Part shown: piece by piece, positions 53,922 through 62,303 of the stretch
Position numbering within the stretch: position 1 is the stretch's first letter
How the letters are laid out: each line of letters opens with the position of its first letter
DNA from: Halomarina pelagica
GTDB taxonomy: Archaea > Halobacteriota > Halobacteria > Halobacteriales > Haloarculaceae
DNA length: 64,000 nt
Assembly (NCBI RefSeq): GCF_024228315.1
Contig: NZ_CP100454.1
Location: forward strand, 62,001-126,000
Direction of reading: 5' to 3'
Made by a program: the position numbers and the translations under genes
Notes under the pieces: generated by a model
What the model was told of the DNA's origin: nothing
The model's database searches: none
The model's input: only the letters and a program-made list of their open reading frames with translations

Positions 53922-54722
53922 ATGAAGTCACTGTTCCAATTTTCGGGCGGCGATTCGTTCCTCCATCGACTCGATCCACGTCCGAAATTCCTCCTGGTGC
54001 TCGCGGTGCTAGCGTACGTGCTGTTGTTCGAGCGACCGGTCTATATGCTCGCGGCATTCCTGATCGTCATCGGTATTATCTGGGCGTTCGGCCGTATCTC
54101 ACCGCTGGCGTACGGGAAGCTATTGCTCCTGTTCACGCCGCTCATCGCGGCCGTCGCGCTGATCCAGGGGCTGACGCAGCACCCGCCAGACGCGACGACC
54201 GTGATCGGGATCGGCCCGGTCGGCCTCTCCGACGTCGGACTACTCCTCGGCGCGAGCATCGGCATGCGACTCGCCACGATGGGTCTGACGTTCATGATGT
54301 TCTCGATGACGACGACGCCAAAGGACGTCGGCCTCGCGATACACAAGATCGGCGTTCCATTCCGGTACGCATACCTGGCGACGTTCGGTCTGCGGTTCCT
54401 CCCGATGATGCAGGAGGACCTCCAGACGATACAGAACGCCCGGGCCGTCAGAGGGGACGTGGACGTGGGATCGCGAAACCCCTTACGGCGGTTGAAGAGC
54501 CTCCCGATGTCGTTCTTCCCGCTCGCGGCGAACTCGCTCAGGCAGAGCAGCGAGACGGCGAAGGCCCTCGAACTTCGGGGGTACGGTTCCTCCGAGCGAC
54601 GAACGACAGTGTTCGACCTCTCGTTGACCGGCCGGGACTACGCGACAACGGGTGTCGCAGTCATCGTCATCGCGGCGGTCGTGTACGCCCGCGTCGTCCT
54701 CGGCCTGGGCGGACTCGGGTAA
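53922..54722 (+). CDS. ecfT: ECF transporter transmembrane protein EcfT
   Basis: This 266-residue protein has the EcfT plan: N-terminal LHRLDPRPKFLLVLAVLAYV (DPRxK motif), four to five membrane segments, and a cytoplasmic coupling region with the two Ala-Arg motifs, IQNARAVRGDVDVG and AKALELRGYGSSERR. These short motifs dock onto the ATPases. It is the last ECF gene; an M20 amidohydrolase follows 76 bases later, so transporter and enzyme may be one transcript. Confidence 0.93.
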   Translation: MKSLFQFSGGDSFLHRLDPRPKFLLVLAVLAYVLLFERPVYMLAAFLIVIGIIWAFGRISPLAYGKLLLLFTPLIAAVALIQGLTQHPPDATTVIGIGPVGLSDVGLLLGASIGMRLATMGLTFMMFSMTTTPKDVGLAIHKIGVPFRYAYLATFGLRFLPMMQEDLQTIQNARAVRGDVDVGSRNPLRRLKSLPMSFFPLAANSLRQSSETAKALELRGYGSSERRTTVFDLSLTGRDYATTGVAVIVIAAVVYARVVLGLGGLG

Positions 54723-54798
54723 TGGCTCCCCGGATCCGAACGCGGATAACGGAGACGGCAGCATGTAGCGAACGACGAACAGAACGGAAGCAGTAGAC

Positions 54799-56037
54799 AT
54801 GACGAACGAAATCGTGATACGAAAGGACCGGCTCTGGGATTCGATTCAGGCACTCGGTGAGATCGGGGAGGTCGACGGAGCGATGATGCGCGTGACGGGG
54901 AGCGACGCGGACAGGCGCGCGCGAGATCGGGTGGTCGGGTGGTTCGAGGCGGCGGACATGGACGTGGCCGTCGACGCGGTCGGAAACATCGTGGCACGCC
55001 GGGTGGGACGCGTCGACGCCCCGCCGGTCGTCACGGGGTCACACATCGATACGGTACCAGCGGGCGGGAAGTTCGACGGGACGGTCGGCGTACTCGGCCC
55101 ATTGGAGATCGTGCGAGCGTGGAACGCGGCCAATGTCGAGACCGACCGACCGCTCCACGTAGTCGTCTTCACGGAGGAAGAGGGGACGAGATTCGGCACC
55201 GGCCTCCTGGGCAGTCTCGTCGCCACTGAACGGCTCCAGGCCGATAAGGCGCTGGCACTCGAGGACGAGGACGGAGTCACGCTCGCGGAAGCGTTGCGGT
55301 CGATCGGGTACGACGGGACAGCGGAGCTCGGGTTGGCCGATGCCGCCGCCTTCATCGAGATGCACGTCGAACAGGGCCCGATTCTCGATCGCAGCGATAC
55401 TGCCGTGGGAATCGTGGAGACCGTTGCGGGCATCACCCACCACCGGGTGACCTTCGAGGGTGAGGCCGATCACGCCGGCAACACGCCGATGGCGATGCGC
55501 CGGGACGCGTACGTTGGGGCCGCCGAGTTCGCCCTCGAACTGGAACGGACCGCGCGCCGACACGCCGAAACGTCGAACACCGTCGGCACCGTTGGCAAGT
55601 CGAAGGTCACACCGAACGGGACGAACGTGATCCCAGGCCGTGTCGAACTCGGAGTCGACATCCGAGATACGGACGACGAACACCTCCACGAGACGGTTTC
55701 CTCGGCCAGGGAACACGCCCGGGCGATCGCGTCGAAACGGGAGTTGAGCCATCAGTGGCAATCGCTCTTGGAGGTCACCCCTACGGAATTGTCGCCGGAC
55801 ATCAGCAACCGACTCGTCGAAGCAGTGCAGAACTGTGGACACACGTACCGACGGATGCTATCGGGCGCGGGGCACGACGCGATGAACGTCGCCGCCGTCG
55901 CTCCTGCCGGCATGCTGTTCGTTCCGAGTAGAGACGGCATCAGCCACAGCCCCGAGGAGTACACGTCGCCCGAGGACGTCTACATGGGAACTCGGGTCCT
56001 CGAGGCGGCGTTGCGCGAGTTGACGAGGAGCGGGTAA
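54799..56037 (+). CDS. Second M20-family N-carbamoyl-amino-acid/allantoate amidohydrolase
   Basis: The 412-residue Zn hydrolase has TGSHIDTVPAGGKFDGTVGV (His, Asp), FTEEEGTRFGTGLLGS (Glu), EMHVEQGP (His), DHAGNTPM of the lid domain and LSGAGHDAMN (His). It resembles the enzyme at 31016 but is clearly diverged. Following the ECF operon, it could hydrolyse the N-carbamoyl product formed after hydantoin ring opening by the hydantoinase or HyuAB. Allantoate is the alternative substrate. Confidence 0.88.
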   Translation: MTNEIVIRKDRLWDSIQALGEIGEVDGAMMRVTGSDADRRARDRVVGWFEAADMDVAVDAVGNIVARRVGRVDAPPVVTGSHIDTVPAGGKFDGTVGVLGPLEIVRAWNAANVETDRPLHVVVFTEEEGTRFGTGLLGSLVATERLQADKALALEDEDGVTLAEALRSIGYDGTAELGLADAAAFIEMHVEQGPILDRSDTAVGIVETVAGITHHRVTFEGEADHAGNTPMAMRRDAYVGAAEFALELERTARRHAETSNTVGTVGKSKVTPNGTNVIPGRVELGVDIRDTDDEHLHETVSSAREHARAIASKRELSHQWQSLLEVTPTELSPDISNRLVEAVQNCGHTYRRMLSGAGHDAMNVAAVAPAGMLFVPSRDGISHSPEEYTSPEDVYMGTRVLEAALRELTRSG

Positions 56038-56074
56038 CTGTCGGCGGTCGCCCGCGGCGGCGGATCGGTGGACG

Positions 56075-57055
56075 CTACGGAACGAGTACGATTTTCCCGG
56101 CGAAGCTATCCTCGACGACGGCGCGCTGGGCCTCGGCACCGTCGTCGAGATCGTACGTCCGAGCGATGTTGACGGTCAATCGATCGGCGTCGAGGAGGCG
56201 AGCGAGTCGCTCGAGCACCTCATCGATGTTCGGTTCGTTGAACATGTCCATCGGCTGGATAGTGAGATCCTTTCCGATGGCTGCGGTGAGGTCCTGGATA
56301 ACGGGTGAGTCGTAGTTACCGCCGATCGCGACGACCGTTCCCCCGTACGCGGAGACGTCGATGTCGAACTGCATGTACTCGCCGAGCATGTGATCGAGGA
56401 CGACGTCGACGCCGCGCTCGGACGACTCGATCACTGCGTCCTGAAGGCCTCTCTGATCGTACTCTAGTACGACGTCGGCACCTAGACGCTCGACTATCGG
56501 CCTGTAATCGTCTGACGTGGTGGCTATGACGGTCGCACCGATGGTGGCAGCGAGCTGGACGGCGATGTGGCCGACCCCGCCACTTCCCCCGTGGATCAGG
56601 CAGGTCTGCCCAGGTTCGAGTTCACCGAAGTGAAAGAGTGCGCGCCACGCAGTGATGCCGACGAGACCGAGACCTGCTCCGATTTCGAACGATACTCCGT
56701 CAGGGAGTCGGGCCAGGCGGTCCTCGCGAGCGACGACGAACTCGGCGTAGGTCCCCTGACGGTCGCCACGAGCGCCGCTGACGTTCAGGTGTGGGATCGT
56801 CCCGAAGACTCGATCGCCGACATCGAATCGGGTGACGCGCTCACCGACCATTTCGACGACACCTGCCACGTCGGATCCGGGGATGAGCGGGAGTTCATCC
56901 CCCCAGAGCCCCTGCCGCCGCAACGTGTCGCACGGATTGACGCCGATGGCACGAGTCTCGACGAGTACTTCGTCGGCATCCGGCGTGAGCTGCTCTACAT
57001 CTTCGAGTTCGAGGACGCTCGGGTCACCAAACTCGTGGTACCGAATGGCACGCAT
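56075..57055 (-). CDS. Zinc-free MDR oxidoreductase (quinone-reductase-like)
   Basis: The 326-residue protein is a medium-chain dehydrogenase of the NADPH:quinone reductase type. It begins MRAIRYHEFGDPSVLELEDV, has IGVNPCDTLRRQGLWG, IPGSDVAGVVEMVG, and the nucleotide motif CLIHGGSGGVGHIAVQLAATIGA split around residues 143-165. No zinc-ligand cysteines are seen. ATG 57055 begins at the family N-terminus; the frame is open 69 codons further but those look non-coding. It is convergent with the M20 gene and divergent from the IclR gene. Confidence 0.88.
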   Translation of the reverse strand: MRAIRYHEFGDPSVLELEDVEQLTPDADEVLVETRAIGVNPCDTLRRQGLWGDELPLIPGSDVAGVVEMVGERVTRFDVGDRVFGTIPHLNVSGARGDRQGTYAEFVVAREDRLARLPDGVSFEIGAGLGLVGITAWRALFHFGELEPGQTCLIHGGSGGVGHIAVQLAATIGATVIATTSDDYRPIVERLGADVVLEYDQRGLQDAVIESSERGVDVVLDHMLGEYMQFDIDVSAYGGTVVAIGGNYDSPVIQDLTAAIGKDLTIQPMDMFNEPNIDEVLERLARLLDADRLTVNIARTYDLDDGAEAQRAVVEDSFAGKIVLVP

Positions 57056-57260
57056 ATGTGTAGACAGACGGCGAACGGACTTAGCGTTACGTGTCCAGAG
57101 GTCGCGGTGAATACGGACGACCCTCCGTTCGATCAGAGACTCCCGCTCGTCGCCGGAGATATCCGTTCGATAATATCGAACGGTCGTCTCTGCGGGATCG
57201 GGCGTATTCCCTCGAGAGAAGCCGATTCGTAACAGGACGCTGTCGCGATAGGACGGGAAC

Positions 57261-57270
57261 AACTAATACA
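57261..57270 (+). promoter_or_regulatory. TATA-like box for the second IclR gene
   Basis: aactaataca is centred about 28 bases before ATG 57294, which favours that start over the longer frame. Confidence 0.5.
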
Positions 57271-57293
57271 CAGTGGGCACGAGTGGGTTTACC

Positions 57294-58052
57294 ATGGAAA
57301 CGAAGCGCACCATCAAGTCGGTCGAAACGATGTTCGATATACTCGAACTTCTACGAACTCAGAACGGCGCTCGACTGACCGACGTCGCAGACGAGTTAGG
57401 GATGGCGAAAAGTACCGTTCATCAGTACCTTACCACACTCGAGGTACGCGAGTTCGTGGTCAGGGAGGGGGACGAGTACCACGTCGGGTTGCGATTTCTG
57501 GATTACGGGGAGTTCGCGCGAAGTCGCAACCCGGTCTACGACCTGGCGAAAGAATCGGTGAGAGAGCTCGCCGAGCTGACCGAGGAGCGGGCGCAGTTCG
57601 TCATTGAGGAGCACGGGAGGGGCGTGTACGTCTACATGGCGGTCGGCGATCGAGCGGTCAAAACCGACTCTCGTATCGGCAAGCGGGTGTTCCTTCACGC
57701 CACTGCCGCCGGGAAAGCGATCCTCGCTCATCTTCCGGACCGACGGATCCGTGAGGTGTTCGACGCCCCCGGCTTGGAACCCGTAACGGAACACACGGTC
57801 GTCGACCCTGACGAACTCCGCGAGGAACTCGAGGAGATCCGCGACCGCGGTGTCGCCTACAACAATCAAGAGGACACGTTGCGACTGCGCGCGGTCGGTG
57901 TTCCGGTGATGGATGCGGACGGAACCGTTCTCGGGGCACTGAGCGTGTCCGGACCCACACACCGGTTCAAGGGTGAGGTTCTCGAGCGGGAGATCCCCGA
58001 TCTCCTGCTCGGCATAGCCAACGAACTCGAACTCAACATCGAGTACATGTGA
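57294..58052 (+). CDS. IclR-family transcription regulator (second)
   Basis: The 252-residue protein has an N-terminal winged HTH (TMFDILELLRTQNGARLTDVADELGMAKSTVHQYLTTL, split over residues 12-49) and the IclR effector domain with FLHATAAGKAILAHLPDRR, GVAYNNQEDTLRLRAVGVPVMDADG and LGALSVSGPTHRFKG. It is clearly a paralogue of the regulator at 34716. It closes the hydantoin/ECF region and may regulate it and the divergent MDR gene; no site could be assigned with confidence. Confidence 0.9.
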   Translation: METKRTIKSVETMFDILELLRTQNGARLTDVADELGMAKSTVHQYLTTLEVREFVVREGDEYHVGLRFLDYGEFARSRNPVYDLAKESVRELAELTEERAQFVIEEHGRGVYVYMAVGDRAVKTDSRIGKRVFLHATAAGKAILAHLPDRRIREVFDAPGLEPVTEHTVVDPDELREELEEIRDRGVAYNNQEDTLRLRAVGVPVMDADGTVLGALSVSGPTHRFKGEVLEREIPDLLLGIANELELNIEYM

Positions 58053-58650
58053 GGTGAACCCGCACCGTACGTGATAGAGGTTTTCATTATCTTACCACGC
58101 TACGGGAGTCTTCCGATTGATGGGTGCGGCAAATTCGCACGATTCGGCTCGTACTGTACCTGCTCGGTCGTCCTCGGACTGCGTTATCGCCCGATAAATG
58201 TAGTACATTTCAGAACAGATTGCAAAGATTTATTTCGACAATATCGAACTCCTATTTCTATTCCATTCGAATACCCGCCTCGCCTCGCCGACGGCCCGGA
58301 CGATCTCCTCGCGTCTCCGCCGATAAGTTATCCCTCGTAAGACTATCCGTCGTTCCGTCGCCAGACTGACGATCGCGACCATCTCTGTGAAGGCGCTGTA
58401 ATCGGTACTGTAGAGCATTGACGGTCGGATACGGTAAGACAGTCGCCCCCATCTAACGGATGGAATAACATTAGTATAGATGTTACGCAAATTCGTTCCC
58501 GTCTGGTTTCTATGGGGGCAGGTAGAATAGCTTGTCGTAGACAAAAGACGCTGTATCTGTGACGTTACGTGTTTCGGGTGAATCCTGGCCAGAGCGCCGT
58601 CGTGGGGCTGGTGTCGTCCGGCGTCCATCTACTCACACGTGCCGGTTCGG

Positions 58651-58685
58651 CTACCTGCTCGGCACCGGAGGGATGGGGTTCAAAC
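58651..58685 (+). pseudogene. Short acyl-CoA dehydrogenase gene fragment
   Basis: The plus strand reads YLLGTGGMGFKQ. The intact enzyme at 59497-60714 has HLLGTEGMGFKH, and the DNA is nearly the same: CTGCTCGGCACCG, then one inserted or shifted base, then GATGGGGTTCAAACA. No other part of the gene could be seen around it, so it is a small relic of a second copy. Confidence 0.5.
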
Positions 58686-58938
58686 AGCCCGGGATCTGCG
58701 TTGTGGGCAGTGGCGCACAGGCAGTAATCACGCTCTTCTACCCTCTCACCAGCCCCGGACCACGCCGGTTACCAGCGGCATTTCGCGTTAGAAGTCGTTG
58801 CTCTATCTATGAAACCGCTCGATCGAGCAACCACGCGCTCGAGGCCATGGGCAGAGACATCGCATGTGACCACAAATAAACCTAGATAACGGTGGTGTTT
58901 CAACATATGTCCAATCATATTAGGGATTGGATTGATTA

Positions 58939-59106
58939 TTAACCACGGTAGATCACATGGCGTCGGGCGATCTCGCGTATACGAAGAGAGGGTGAATCGA
59001 TATGGCCCTCCTCTGCGCGCCGGTGAGCCCTCCTACAATGCCACTTGTCAGCCTCGTATCGATCTTTCGTCTCCCAGATCCGGTCGTAATTCCTGTAGTA
59101 GCTCAT
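58939..59106 (-). CDS. Possible small protein (weak)
   Basis: An open frame of 55 residues from ATG 59106, MSYYRNYDRIWETKDRYEAD continuing KWHCRRAHRRAEEG, rich in Tyr, Trp and Arg. It is not like any family I know and could be chance. Confidence 0.2.
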   Translation of the reverse strand: MSYYRNYDRIWETKDRYEADKWHCRRAHRRAEEGHIDSPSLRIREIARRHVIYRG

Positions 59107-59496
59107 CGGTTTACCGCTCCGTTAAAACAGCGTATTCATCTACTCACCGAGCAATTAGTAATAAGTTTACTACTGGCTTTGTACGCTCACGTGGCGCAGT
59201 GGGAAGATCCCTGGGGGCCACGAACCTCGAAGAGCGTCGCATGGCTTCGCCCGTATACGAACCACATCGGTAGAGCGAACGCTCATCGTTTCACTGAGGT
59301 CGCTTGACCACGATGCATCTTCGAGGACTCCATACCGTGTTGCCACACACTCACGGCGATACGGAATCGGCTCGCACAGCGTGAAAATACTGCTGTCTGA
59401 GTAGTGGCTCCAGATGTATCCGTGTTCTCGCCTGGAAGGACGAGTCGACTGGCAGCGCGGAACGAGTTCGCTCGAACCAACCCGGGGCTGATAATG

Positions 59497-60714
59497 CTAC
59501 TTGTCGTAGGTGACGATCGGGTCGAGTTCCGCCGAATCAGGGTTCTCGAACGCCGCTCGCGCGATGGTGCGTTTGTGGACCTCGTCGGCCCCGTCGACGA
59601 TGCGGAACTGTCGGACGGTCTCGTAGAAATCGGCGATCGGGAGGTCTCTCGTCATCCCGTTGGCCCCGCAGAACTGGAGCGCGTCGTCGATGGCGGCCTG
59701 CGTGACGTTCGCCGCGAACACCTTCGCCATCGACACCTCGATGCGTGCCTCGTGTCCGGCGGCGATACGGTCGGCGGCGGTCCGAACGAGCGAGCGGGCG
59801 GCTCCGATCTGCGCGTAGTGTTGGGCGATCCGATGGCGCGGGTCCTGCTTGTCCGCCAGCGACGACCCAAATCCCTCCCGTTCGGAGAGGTAGGCGACCG
59901 TGATGTCCAGCGCCCGCTCGGCCATTCCCGAAAAGCGCATGCAGTGGGTCAAGCGGGCCGGACCGAGTCGTTCCTGAACGTGTTTGAACCCCATCCCCTC
60001 GGTGCCGAGCAGGTGTTCCTCGGGCACGCGTACGTCGTTGTACTTGATCTCGGCGTGACCCTTTCCGACGAGTTCGCTGCCGAGGTGGGGGATGTTGCGC
60101 ACGATTTCGACGCCATTGGCCTCTGCGGGAACGATGAACACCGAACAGGCCTCGTAGGGATGGGCGTCCAGGTCCGTCCGGGCGAACACCAGCAGGAAGT
60201 CGGCTCGGAGACCCTGCGTGGTGTACCACTTGTGGCCGTCGATGACCCACTCGTCGCCGTCCCGCTCGGCAGTCGTCCGTATCATCTTCGGGTCCGAGCC
60301 TGCGCCCTGCATCGGTTCGGTCATCGAGAAGGCAGACTTGACATTACCCGCGACCAGTGGGTCGAGGTACTGCTCTTTCTGGAGGTCGTTCCCCTGTAGT
60401 TCCAGCAGGTGCATGTTCCCCTCGTCTGGGGCGTCGATCTGCATCGCCACCGGTCCGAGCAGCGACCGGCCGGCCTGCTCGAAGACGGGGAGCGCGTCGC
60501 GGAAGTCGACCCCCATTCCGCCGTGTTCCTCGCCGATCTGCGGGCAGTAGACGCCGTACTCGCGGGCCGCCTCACGGAGGTCGGTGACCGTCCCCTCGGA
60601 GATCGTCGTCCCGCCCGTGAGTTCGCGCTCTCTCGGGAGGACTACCTCCTCCATTAACGCCTCCGCTCGCTCCGTTAGATCCCGCGCTTCCCTCGAATCG
60701 TTAAACGATATCAC
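59497..60714 (-). CDS. Acyl-CoA dehydrogenase
   Basis: This 405-residue flavoenzyme inserts a double bond into an acyl-CoA thioester. Domain order is standard: N-terminal helices with CPQIGEEHGGMGVDF, the FAD/substrate strand AFSMTEPMQGAGSDPKMIRTTAERDGDEW split around residues 128-156, GHKWYTTQGLRAD, PEEHLLGTEGMGFKHVQERLGPAR, and the C-terminal helices with CGANGMTRDLPIADFYETVRQFRIVDGADEVHKRTIAR. The acid in GADEVH is near the usual catalytic position. A minus-strand TATA-like ctttactatcc at 60735-60745 lies about 26-30 bases before its start. It is separate from the liv operon. Confidence 0.93.
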   Translation of the reverse strand: MISFNDSREARDLTERAEALMEEVVLPRERELTGGTTISEGTVTDLREAAREYGVYCPQIGEEHGGMGVDFRDALPVFEQAGRSLLGPVAMQIDAPDEGNMHLLELQGNDLQKEQYLDPLVAGNVKSAFSMTEPMQGAGSDPKMIRTTAERDGDEWVIDGHKWYTTQGLRADFLLVFARTDLDAHPYEACSVFIVPAEANGVEIVRNIPHLGSELVGKGHAEIKYNDVRVPEEHLLGTEGMGFKHVQERLGPARLTHCMRFSGMAERALDITVAYLSEREGFGSSLADKQDPRHRIAQHYAQIGAARSLVRTAADRIAAGHEARIEVSMAKVFAANVTQAAIDDALQFCGANGMTRDLPIADFYETVRQFRIVDGADEVHKRTIARAAFENPDSAELDPIVTYDK

Positions 60715-60734
60715 ATCTCACGATTCAGGCACGT

Positions 60735-60745
60735 GGATAGTAAAG
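60735..60745 (-). promoter_or_regulatory. TATA-like box for the acyl-CoA dehydrogenase
   Basis: The minus strand reads ctttactatcc, centred about 26 bases upstream of ATG 60714. Confidence 0.45.
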
Positions 60746-60801
60746 CCTACCGATACCTCGCTCAGGGAGGTCGACGTAGCACCGGACCCAGTTAAACGAG
60801 A

Positions 60802-60829
60802 CGAAATGCCGACGCGCGTTGGCATTTCG
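60802..60829. terminator. 28-base near-perfect palindrome after livF
   Basis: CGAAATGCCGACGC is followed directly by GCGTTGGCATTTCG, its reverse complement except for one C/T (a G-U pair in RNA). It starts 9 bases past the livF stop. Its place suits an operon terminator or processing site, though no T-run follows. Confidence 0.5.
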
Positions 60830-60837
60830 GCGAGGAC

Positions 60838-61560
60838 TCATCCTCCACCGATGATCTGCATCAGTTCCTCGTCCTCCTCGATCGAGCCCGGATCGTCCGT
60901 CTCGGCGATGATCTCGCCTCGTTCGATGACGTACAGCCGATCGACGACGCCCTGGACGTGGCTCAACTGAGATTCGGCGACGAACACCGACGCGCCGAGT
61001 TCGCTTCGAATGAGCCCGATGCTCTCGCGCAGGTCCTTCTTGATGCTGGGTGCGAGGCCCTCGAACGGCTCGTCGAGGAGCACGAGATCGGGCTGGGAGA
61101 CGAGGGCGCGCGAGACCGCGACCATCTGCTGTTGACCGCCGGAGAGCTTCCCCGCGTCCCGGTCGAGGAACGCCTCCATCGCGGGAAAGACGTCGAGGAC
61201 CATCGCGAGACGCTCGCCGGTGTCGATGTCGGACTCGTCGTCCGACCCCCACAGCGCCATCTCGATGTTCTCGCGGGCCGTCAGCTTCGAGATCAACTGT
61301 CGATCCTCCGGCGCGAACCCGATCCCGAGTCGCTTCCGTCTGTACGTCTCGTAGGTGGTGATGTCCTCGCCGCGGAACGTGACCGACCCGTGGTCGAGAT
61401 CCCGGAGCCCCATCACCGTCCTGAACGTCGACGTCTTGCCCGCGCCGTTCCGTCCGACGATGGCGACGCTCTCCGCCTCGTCCACGTCGACGTGGACGTT
61501 TCGAAGGACCGAAACGTCCTCGATCGTCGCCTCGATGTCGTCGAGTTCGAGCAGCATCAT
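60838..61560 (-). CDS. livF: Branched-chain-amino-acid-type ABC transporter ATPase LivF
   Basis: The 240-residue ATPase has Walker A GRNGAGKTS, the LivF-like FAPEDRQLISKLTARENIEMAL, signature KLSGGQQQMVAVSRALV, Walker B LVLLDEPFEGLAP and switch region VAESQLSHV. It ends the livHMGF operon and overlaps livG by 4 bases. Importers of this family take up branched-chain amino acids, urea, amides or aromatic acids. The substrate-binding protein is outside the window. Confidence 0.94.
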   Translation of the reverse strand: MMLLELDDIEATIEDVSVLRNVHVDVDEAESVAIVGRNGAGKTSTFRTVMGLRDLDHGSVTFRGEDITTYETYRRKRLGIGFAPEDRQLISKLTARENIEMALWGSDDESDIDTGERLAMVLDVFPAMEAFLDRDAGKLSGGQQQMVAVSRALVSQPDLVLLDEPFEGLAPSIKKDLRESIGLIRSELGASVFVAESQLSHVQGVVDRLYVIERGEIIAETDDPGSIEEDEELMQIIGGG

Positions 61561-62303
61561 TCCTCACCTCGGATTCGACGCTTCACCGTGGAGTCTTTGA
61601 GGACCTCCTCCGGCGTGCCGTCGACGAGCTTCCGTCCCTGGTCCATCGCGAGTACTCGTTCGGCGTACTGGGCGATGAGTTCCATGTCGTGTTCGATGAA
61701 CAGAACTGCCGAGTCGGTCGTCTCGAAGTACTCCTGCAGCCGGTTCATGATCTCGTGTTTGTTGTCGGTGGCGACCCCGCTGGTCGGCTCGTCGAGGATG
61801 AGCAGCTTCGGCCGCATCGCGACGCTCATGCAGACGTCGAGGATCTTCTTGTCACCGTGGGGGATCGTCTCCGCCTTCGAGTTCCGGCGGTCGGCGAGGC
61901 CGAACCGCTCGAGCAACTCGATCGCCTCCGCCCGGCTCTCGTCCTCCCAGAGGAGCACGGAGAACATGGAGTTGTTCCGTCGCTCGCGAGAGAGTACCGC
62001 AGAACGAACGTTCTCTACCAGCGTTAGGTCGTTACACACCTGAGGGAGCTGGAACGACCGGACGAGTCCGCGCCTCGCGCGGTCGTGGACTGGGGCGTCG
62101 CCGAGCGTCTCGCCGGCGAAGATCACCTCGCCGTCCGTCGCTTCGAGAACGCCGGTAAGCAGGTTCACGAACGTCGTCTTCCCGGCCCCGTTCGGGCCGA
62201 TGATACCGACGATCTCGCCGCGCCGTATCTCGAAATCCATCTGGTCGACGGCCGTGAGTTCACCGAACTTCTTGGTCAGTCCCCGCGTCTCGAGGACCGT
62301 CAT
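61557..62303 (-). CDS. livG: Branched-chain-amino-acid-type ABC transporter ATPase LivG
   Basis: The 248-residue ATPase has Walker A GPNGAGKTT (about residue 36), the LivG-type RSFQLPQVCNDLTLVENV, Walker B LLILDEPTSGVA and switch His LFIEHDMELI. In place of the usual LSGGQ/LPYGQ signature it reads ETIPHGDKKILDVCMSVA. The frame is open far upstream, but ATG 62303 overlaps livM by ATGA and begins at the family N-terminus. It pairs with LivF. Confidence 0.93.
   Translation of the reverse strand: MTVLETRGLTKKFGELTAVDQMDFEIRRGEIVGIIGPNGAGKTTFVNLLTGVLEATDGEVIFAGETLGDAPVHDRARRGLVRSFQLPQVCNDLTLVENVRSAVLSRERRNNSMFSVLLWEDESRAEAIELLERFGLADRRNSKAETIPHGDKKILDVCMSVAMRPKLLILDEPTSGVATDNKHEIMNRLQEYFETTDSAVLFIEHDMELIAQYAERVLAMDQGRKLVDGTPEEVLKDSTVKRRIRGEE

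Larger units (their letters stand above)
58053..59496. other. 1.4 kb stretch without a confident gene
   Basis: No intact gene is seen between the IclR and acyl-CoA dehydrogenase genes. The stretch holds AT-rich patches (58200-58260, 58440-58500), a short fragment of an acyl-CoA dehydrogenase gene (58651-58685) and a weak small frame (58939-59106). I find no tRNA or transposase pattern. Confidence 0.5.

Noticed and set aside
59160-59260. Possible tRNA-like sequence near gtggcgcagtgggaagatcc
   Set aside because: No acceptor stem pairing or T-loop could be found around it.
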